Below, piece by piece: positions 21,294 to 24,933 of a stretch of 24,933 nt of DNA. The stretch is from Candidatus Parcubacteria bacterium. Lineage in GTDB: Bacteria > Patescibacteriota > Saccharimonadia > Saccharimonadales > Saccharimonadaceae. The notes under the pieces were generated by a model. That model ran no database searches, was not told where the DNA came from, and worked only from the letters and a program-made list of their open reading frames with translations. How positions within the stretch are numbered: the stretch's first letter is position 1; each line of letters begins with the position of its first letter. The stretch is from contig JAEWBQ010000009.1 in the NCBI GenBank assembly GCA_023391075.1, positions 1 to 24,933 of the forward strand. The letters are read 5' to 3'. The translations under genes and the position numbers were made by a program.

Positions 21294-21376
21294 CCCGCAC
21301 CTCGCGGCGAAAAGAGCCCAACCCTCCCGGGTTGCCAGCCATTCGCCCACTAGAGGTGCGGGCTCTTTTCGTTTTT
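21294..21376 (+). promoter_or_regulatory. Two overlapping, mutually exclusive long hairpins with U-run
   Basis: Segment A CCCGCACCTC (21294-21303) pairs fully with A' GAGGTGCGGG (21353-21362). Segment B GAAAAGAGCCC (21309-21319) pairs fully with B' GGGCTCTTTTC (21360-21370). A' and B' share GGG, and the order A-B-A'-B' makes the pairings cross, so they compete or form a pseudoknot. GTTTTT follows B', so B-B' looks like a terminator. AACCC/GGGTT (21320-21333) forms a small hairpin in the loop. It begins 24 bases after the gene at 21040-21270 and ends about 120 bases before the next gene. It may simply terminate, or act as an attenuator. Confidence 0.55.
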
Positions 21377-21499
21377 CGTCCTGTTCGCCGAGAGAATAGT
21401 AACAGCACAACAGATACGATACGAGTGCCGCACACTCCTTCACATGAACTGTAACCCACCACGACCGCAACATGGTTATGCTATCATCGAAGTAGCTTC

Positions 21500-21916
21500 A
21501 TGAAAATAATCTCAAAAATAGCCATAATCTTTGGAGTCTGTATCGGGCTTGCGGCGATAACTGGCACTGTCTTCTTTTTCTCGTCATCATATCTGAATCA
21601 TGCGACAGCCCCACATAGCTGCACCGGCAATCATATGAATCACACGGTCATCATTAAAAATGACATCGCTACCCCATCTCACATCGATGCAACGCAGTGC
21701 GACACCTTGACCATCGCCAATGCCGATACAGAGGATCGCCTGATCGCCTTTGGCCTGCATGATCGCCATGAGCCATACGACGGCATCACCGTGCAACCCC
21801 TGAAGACCAATCAGAGTTTTATAGTCACTCTGCATCAAGTAGGCAGCTTCCGCTTCCACGACCATATCCATGACGAGGTCGAAGGCACGTTTACTGTTTC
21901 ACCCCTAGATCAGTAG
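21500..21916 (+). CDS. Membrane-anchored cupredoxin-like protein
   Basis: A 138-residue protein with an N-terminal hydrophobic anchor or signal (residues 7-29), then a small beta-rich domain. VIIKNDIATPSHIDATQCDTLTI, split around 50-72, and QSFIVTLHQVGSFRFHDHIH near 105-124 follow the plan of cupredoxin-like domains, where the last loop normally carries C-x(n)-H-x(n)-M. Here that loop is FHDHIHDEVEG, with H120, H122 and H124 but no cysteine or methionine, so a type 1 blue copper site is unlikely. More histidines lie at 34, 39, 45, 48, 61, 87 and 90, and C41 and C67 could form a disulfide. A copper-binding or structural role outside the cell is possible. A -10 candidate TATGCT lies 17 bases upstream. 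Confidence 0.6.
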   Translation: MKIISKIAIIFGVCIGLAAITGTVFFFSSSYLNHATAPHSCTGNHMNHTVIIKNDIATPSHIDATQCDTLTIANADTEDRLIAFGLHDRHEPYDGITVQPLKTNQSFIVTLHQVGSFRFHDHIHDEVEGTFTVSPLDQ

Positions 21917-21956
21917 CCCTACAGGCGGCTTCCTTGTTTAAACACCAGCGGTATCT

Positions 21957-21962
21957 TATAGT
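21957..21962 (+). promoter_or_regulatory. -10 box TATAGT, promoter of the pilin array
   Basis: TATAGT lies five bases before the ATG at 21968. Gaps between the three pilin genes are 21 and two bases, so one transcript is likely. Confidence 0.55.
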
Positions 21963-21967
21963 AAGAA

Positions 21968-22483
21968 ATGAATATGGCTGGGCACCAAAAACAAACAACC
22001 AACCACTTCCAGCGCGGCTTCACGATCGTGGAACTGCTGATTGTTATCGTCGTCATTGCGATCTTGGCAGCGATAGTGATCGTCGCCTATAACGGCATTC
22101 AAGACAAAGCGAGGTTTGCCCAAAAGCGCAGTGATATCGAAAACCTGCAAAAGCTGGTCGAACTATACTATGCGCAAAATGGTTCTTACCCTGACACTGG
22201 TCTCAACTGGAAATACCAAGCTGAAGTAGGGGATGCATTTATACCGGGACTTGTTCCACAATTTGCAGGCAGCCTTCCGAAAGTGACTGACGGTCCCACG
22301 GGCTCAGTCCACAACAATACATACGTCTACAAATCAAACGGCACCGATTACAAACTCATCCGTCTCTACCAACCGGCAATTCCAGCCGGAGAGTGGTCTC
22401 AGGTACCCCTATCAATGCATGATGCAAATACGGGCTATACAGACCGATGGGGCGTATGGTCGCCAGGCGGAGCGAATATATAG
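21968..22483 (+). CDS. Type IV prepilin-like protein 1
   Basis: A 171-residue prepilin. The basic leader ends in RG, then FTIVELLIVIVVIAILAAIV, the classic type III signal: prepilin peptidase cuts after Gly17, F18 becomes residue +1 and E22 is Glu+5. The hydrophobic helix is followed by YNGIQDKARFAQKRSDIENLQKLVELYY, split by helix heptads, and a globular domain with YAQNGSYPDTG, typical of major-pilin-like proteins. It is the first of three tandem copies whose N-terminal 35 residues are almost the same. Either the ATG at 21968 or 21974 could start it. It would assemble into a surface pilus or a competence/secretion pseudopilus. Confidence 0.9.
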   Translation: MNMAGHQKQTTNHFQRGFTIVELLIVIVVIAILAAIVIVAYNGIQDKARFAQKRSDIENLQKLVELYYAQNGSYPDTGLNWKYQAEVGDAFIPGLVPQFAGSLPKVTDGPTGSVHNNTYVYKSNGTDYKLIRLYQPAIPAGEWSQVPLSMHDANTGYTDRWGVWSPGGANI

Positions 22484-22504
22484 GTCAATTTGACAGTACC
22501 GGCT

Positions 22505-23002
22505 ATGAAAGCAACCACAAATAACATCAAGGCTGGCTCCGGCTTCACGATCGTGGAGCTTCTGATCGTCATTATCGTCATCGCGATACTAGCCGCGATC
22601 GTGATCGTCGCCTATAACGGTATCCAGGGCAAAGCCAGTGATACTGCCGTTCAGGCAGATTTACGAAACATCGCGACGCTCATTGAAAACTATAACGCCA
22701 CCAATGGCACCTACCCGACCAATTCCTATCCGGCCGTCGATGGGCTCGGCGCTCGCGTCAGCCAGGGATCCTACAACACATCAGTAAACAATCTCATTTT
22801 GTGCTCGACGGCGACTGATTATGCGATTGCCGCCGTCAGCAAATCCGGCAAAGCGTTCTATCGCAGTACCATCGCTGGTAGTGGCGTATACACCTGGACA
22901 TGGACAGCCGGGGGTGCCACAACCTGTCCAAATATTATGGGCGGTGCGTCCACCTGGTGGTACTGGGGCTACGCCAACGGCGCGTGGGCATGGGCGAAAT
23001 AA
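22505..23002 (+). CDS. Type IV prepilin-like protein 2
   Basis: A 165-residue prepilin. The leader is MKATTNNIKAGSG, with cleavage before F14; the mature protein begins FTIVELLIVIIVIAILAAIV with Glu+5. The head contains NYNATNGTYPTNSYP and an aromatic, tryptophan-rich C-terminus (TWTWTAGG, STWWYWGYANG), with C119 (in LILCST) and a later C in TTCP that could form the C-terminal disulfide loop of pilins. A TTG at 22490 in frame would add five residues; the ATG is preferred, though neither has a clear ribosome site. Translation is probably coupled to the gene before. Confidence 0.9.
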   Translation: MKATTNNIKAGSGFTIVELLIVIIVIAILAAIVIVAYNGIQGKASDTAVQADLRNIATLIENYNATNGTYPTNSYPAVDGLGARVSQGSYNTSVNNLILCSTATDYAIAAVSKSGKAFYRSTIAGSGVYTWTWTAGGATTCPNIMGGASTWWYWGYANGAWAWAK

Positions 23003-23004
23003 TC

Positions 23005-23733
23005 ATGTCTCGGAGACCTCGCGGCTTCACGATCGTCGAACTACTCATCGTCATTATTGTCATTGCGATCTTAGCAGCTATCGTCATGGTGACGTATAAC
23101 GGTGTTCAGGAAAGGGCGCGCATGGCCAACGCCGTATCGTTCGAGCAATCGTTTCGCAACAAATACATTCCCTACGCCACTGGTATTTGGACATTTAACG
23201 AATGTAGCGGGTCATCAGTGAAAAACACCAGCGACACGAACACTACTGATGCCATATCGGGTACGGTGTCATGGATCACAAGCGGAACACCAACAGGCCA
23301 AGGCTGTGCGCTGCACTTCGATGGCACGACACACATCGAAACGACTACGCCGCTAGGAGCAAGCTGGTACGCCAAGGGTGCATGGGTGCGCATATCTGCG
23401 GCCAGCTGCGGAAGCTATAACATTATTTCACAAGCCGCCACTAATGGAGCGACTGCGGCACTATTTGCACCCAACTGCCATCCTGCCGCAGGACACAACG
23501 GCTCATGGTACTCGGACTATAGCCCCACTACTATCAATGACAACAAGTGGCATTACATCGCGTTGACATGGGAAAACGGTACGCTCACCCTCTACGTTGA
23601 CGGACAAGTGGTGTCAACGGCCGCCGGCATTCCAACCCCCACTAATGCCACAGGATATGTTGCGATTGGCTCAAATGGTGGCGGCAGCTTTATGGTCGGT
23701 GATATCGCCCATCCATTCGTCGCTGCGCAGTAA
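23005..23733 (+). CDS. Prepilin-like protein with LamG-like C-terminal domain
   Basis: A 242-residue prepilin that starts two bases after the previous stop. The leader MSRRPRG is very short, then FTIVELLIVIIVIAILAAIV and a shared YNGVQ. From about residue 55 the head is a concanavalin A/laminin-G-like sandwich: WTFNECSG (56-63), ALHFDGTTHIETTTPLG, NKWHYIALTWENGTLTLYVDG and a closing VAIGSNGGG. This fold often binds carbohydrate or surface partners. With a pilin stem it would be a minor or tip pilin that binds ligands. The frame is also open from an ATG at 22900, but that lies inside the second pilin gene, so 23005 is chosen. Confidence 0.85.
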   Translation: MSRRPRGFTIVELLIVIIVIAILAAIVMVTYNGVQERARMANAVSFEQSFRNKYIPYATGIWTFNECSGSSVKNTSDTNTTDAISGTVSWITSGTPTGQGCALHFDGTTHIETTTPLGASWYAKGAWVRISAASCGSYNIISQAATNGATAALFAPNCHPAAGHNGSWYSDYSPTTINDNKWHYIALTWENGTLTLYVDGQVVSTAAGIPTPTNATGYVAIGSNGGGSFMVGDIAHPFVAAQ

Positions 23734-23765
23734 AGCCACTGCTCGCTCAAACAAGACGCTTATGG

Positions 23766-23771
23766 TATAGT
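23766..23771 (+). promoter_or_regulatory. -10 box TATAGT of the protease gene
   Basis: TATAGT lies 15 bases before the ATG at 23787, giving a leader of about eight bases. This is longer than at most genes here. Confidence 0.45.
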
Positions 23772-23786
23772 AAATTTAACAAAACC

Positions 23787-24933
23787 ATGAAACAAACACG
23801 ACCGCTCACCCTAGGTATCATAGGCGCCGGATTAATCGTCGGCACCATGCTGGTTGTCTATTTTCAGATTCTTTTGCCGCAGCGACTCATGCCGTCCGTC
23901 AGTACGCAAAAAGCTCCTGTTGTCGTCTACCACGGCACCAACAACAGCACCAGGCCTACCATGACCGCAGAGGACAAAAAGCAGGCCGATGCCCCCGGGT
24001 CGAAAACGCCCACTGCTCAGGTCGCGACACCTGATGCGCCAATTACCCAGCCGGTTCGCACGACTAACGCCCCTAAGCAGGCGGCGATTCGTGCCGCCAC
24101 CAAGCAGGAATTCACCTATTATCCCTTGGCTGCACCAAGTGACCCCGGCTACGCCAACGAATGGCAACTGCAGCACGTCAATGCACCTGCCGCTTGGTCG
24201 ACGAGCACCGGCAACGGTTCGACGACCGTGGCTGTCATTGATACTGGCTTTGCCCTATCCCACGAGGACCTGGCGGCCGCATGGTACACAAATCCCGGCG
24301 AAACCGGCATGACAAAGCTAGGCGACCGCTGCTGGACTGGAACACCACAAGATAAGTCCACCAATGACTGCGATGACGACAGCGACGGGTACGTGGATGA
24401 TTGGCGCGGGTGGAACTTCTATCTTGGCGATAACAATCCACAGGCCGGTCGGACCGATCCAAACGGCGCCGCTGTGTCTCATGGCACCGAGACCGCTGGC
24501 CTGGCAGGCTCAGTCGGCAACAACGGCCTTGGTATCGCCACGATTGACTGGAACACCAAGATTATGCCTCTCCAGGTCCTAAGCGACGACGGCCCCGGCT
24601 ACACCAGCGATGTCGTTGCAGCGATTTATTACGCAGTCGACCACGGCGCGTCGGTGATCAGCATGAGCCTAGGCGGATCGAGTTATGACAGCACCCTGCA
24701 AGATGCAATTAACTATGCCTACTCACACAAGGTTCCGGTCATCGCGGCTGCCGGGAACTGTGGCACGGGCACAGAAGCGGGGTGCTCGTCTACTGATCCG
24801 GGGGCCATGAGCTACCCTGCGCTCTTCGACCATGTCATCTCAGTCGGAGCGACCGATATCAACGATCAGCGCGCTAGTTTCAGCAGCTACGGGCCACGGC
24901 TTGATATTATGGCCCCTGGTTCTGGCAGCCTCA
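23787..24933 (+). CDS. Anchored subtilisin-like (S8) serine protease, 3' part missing
   Basis: The frame is open from 23787 to the window end (382 codons). Residues 8-29 are a hydrophobic anchor or signal, 30-110 a Pro/Thr/Ala-rich linker, and the S8 domain starts near 125 with WQLQHVNAPAAW. Catalytic Asp152 is in VAVIDTGFALSHEDL and His232 in AVSHGTETAGLAGS; the oxyanion Asn324 is in VIAAAGNCG. The catalytic serine block (GTSM) has not been reached by the end, so I cannot verify it. A Ca-binding-like acidic loop DCDDDSDGYVDDW lies at 194-206. It would act outside the cell. It follows the pilin array after 53 bases. A role in processing surface proteins or degrading host proteins is inference. 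Confidence 0.9.
   Translation, partial: MKQTRPLTLGIIGAGLIVGTMLVVYFQILLPQRLMPSVSTQKAPVVVYHGTNNSTRPTMTAEDKKQADAPGSKTPTAQVATPDAPITQPVRTTNAPKQAAIRAATKQEFTYYPLAAPSDPGYANEWQLQHVNAPAAWSTSTGNGSTTVAVIDTGFALSHEDLAAAWYTNPGETGMTKLGDRCWTGTPQDKSTNDCDDDSDGYVDDWRGWNFYLGDNNPQAGRTDPNGAAVSHGTETAGLAGSVGNNGLGIATIDWNTKIMPLQVLSDDGPGYTSDVVAAIYYAVDHGASVISMSLGGSSYDSTLQDAINYAYSHKVPVIAAAGNCGTGTEAGCSSTDPGAMSYPALFDHVISVGATDINDQRASFSSYGPRLDIMAPGSGSL

Noticed and set aside
20742..21480. tRNA-Pro as an integration (att) site of a small island
   Set aside because: I looked for a repeat of the tRNA 3' end downstream; only a 7-8 base match (TCACCCC near 20934) was found and there is no integrase.
22900..23004. Upstream start of the third prepilin
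   Set aside because: It would put 35 residues in front of a prepilin leader and overlap the second pilin gene. MSRRPRG gives a normal short leader.
1..24933. UGA read as an amino acid
   Set aside because: No gene needs an in-frame TGA to stay open, and the tryptophans and glycines I checked are ordinary codons. Only avoidance of TGA as a stop can be supported.

Overview
The window looks like chromosomal DNA of a small-genome bacterium, most likely a member of the Candidate Phyla Radiation close to Candidatus Saccharibacteria (TM7). This is an inference from style and content, as no marker gene such as 16S rRNA is present. The supporting signs are short, densely packed genes (3' ends that abut or overlap), many start codons lying 5-9 nt behind a -10 box (leaderless transcripts), complete absence of TGA among 24 visible stop codons, a tandem set of type IV prepilins, and a membrane-anchored Clp-type ATPase. 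I see no insertion sequence, phage module or CRISPR array.

Layout. 1-1817 is visibly more AT-rich: a truncated ParB-like gene, an ICMT/PEMT-type membrane methyltransferase and a small P-loop kinase. Their intergenic gaps carry a repeated, partly palindromic element. 1932-5392 holds a cardiolipin-synthase-like PLD protein, a Cof-type HAD phosphatase, a MazG-like pyrophosphohydrolase and two unrecognised small proteins. 5489-8329 is a tight three-gene operon for extracytosolic flavin redox chemistry: an anchored FMN_bind protein, an ApbE flavin transferase, and an RnfD/NqrB-like membrane domain fused to a ferredoxin-NADP reductase domain. 8356-9816 encodes a membrane-anchored protein that resembles alpha/alpha-barrel glycosidases.

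On the minus strand, 13280 back to 9817 is an operon of a small membrane protein, a Clp-like AAA+ ATPase with a degenerate first ATPase module, and a DUF1345 membrane protein. 16064-13425 is an 879-residue asparagine synthetase whose C-terminal quarter looks like an F420-0:gamma-glutamyl ligase (CofE) domain; this fusion is the most unusual protein in the window. A Bcp peroxiredoxin lies upstream of it. 16675-20584 holds an OpgC-like acyltransferase and two GT-C membrane glycosyltransferases, probably for cell-surface glycans.

20742-20817 is tRNA-Pro(UGG). After it come a small two-helix membrane protein with an unusually strong Shine-Dalgarno, an RNA segment with two competing long hairpins, a cupredoxin-like anchored protein, three prepilins (the third carrying a LamG-like domain) and a subtilisin-like protease cut by the window end. 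Together the right end reads as a surface and secretion region, suited to a host-attached lifestyle.
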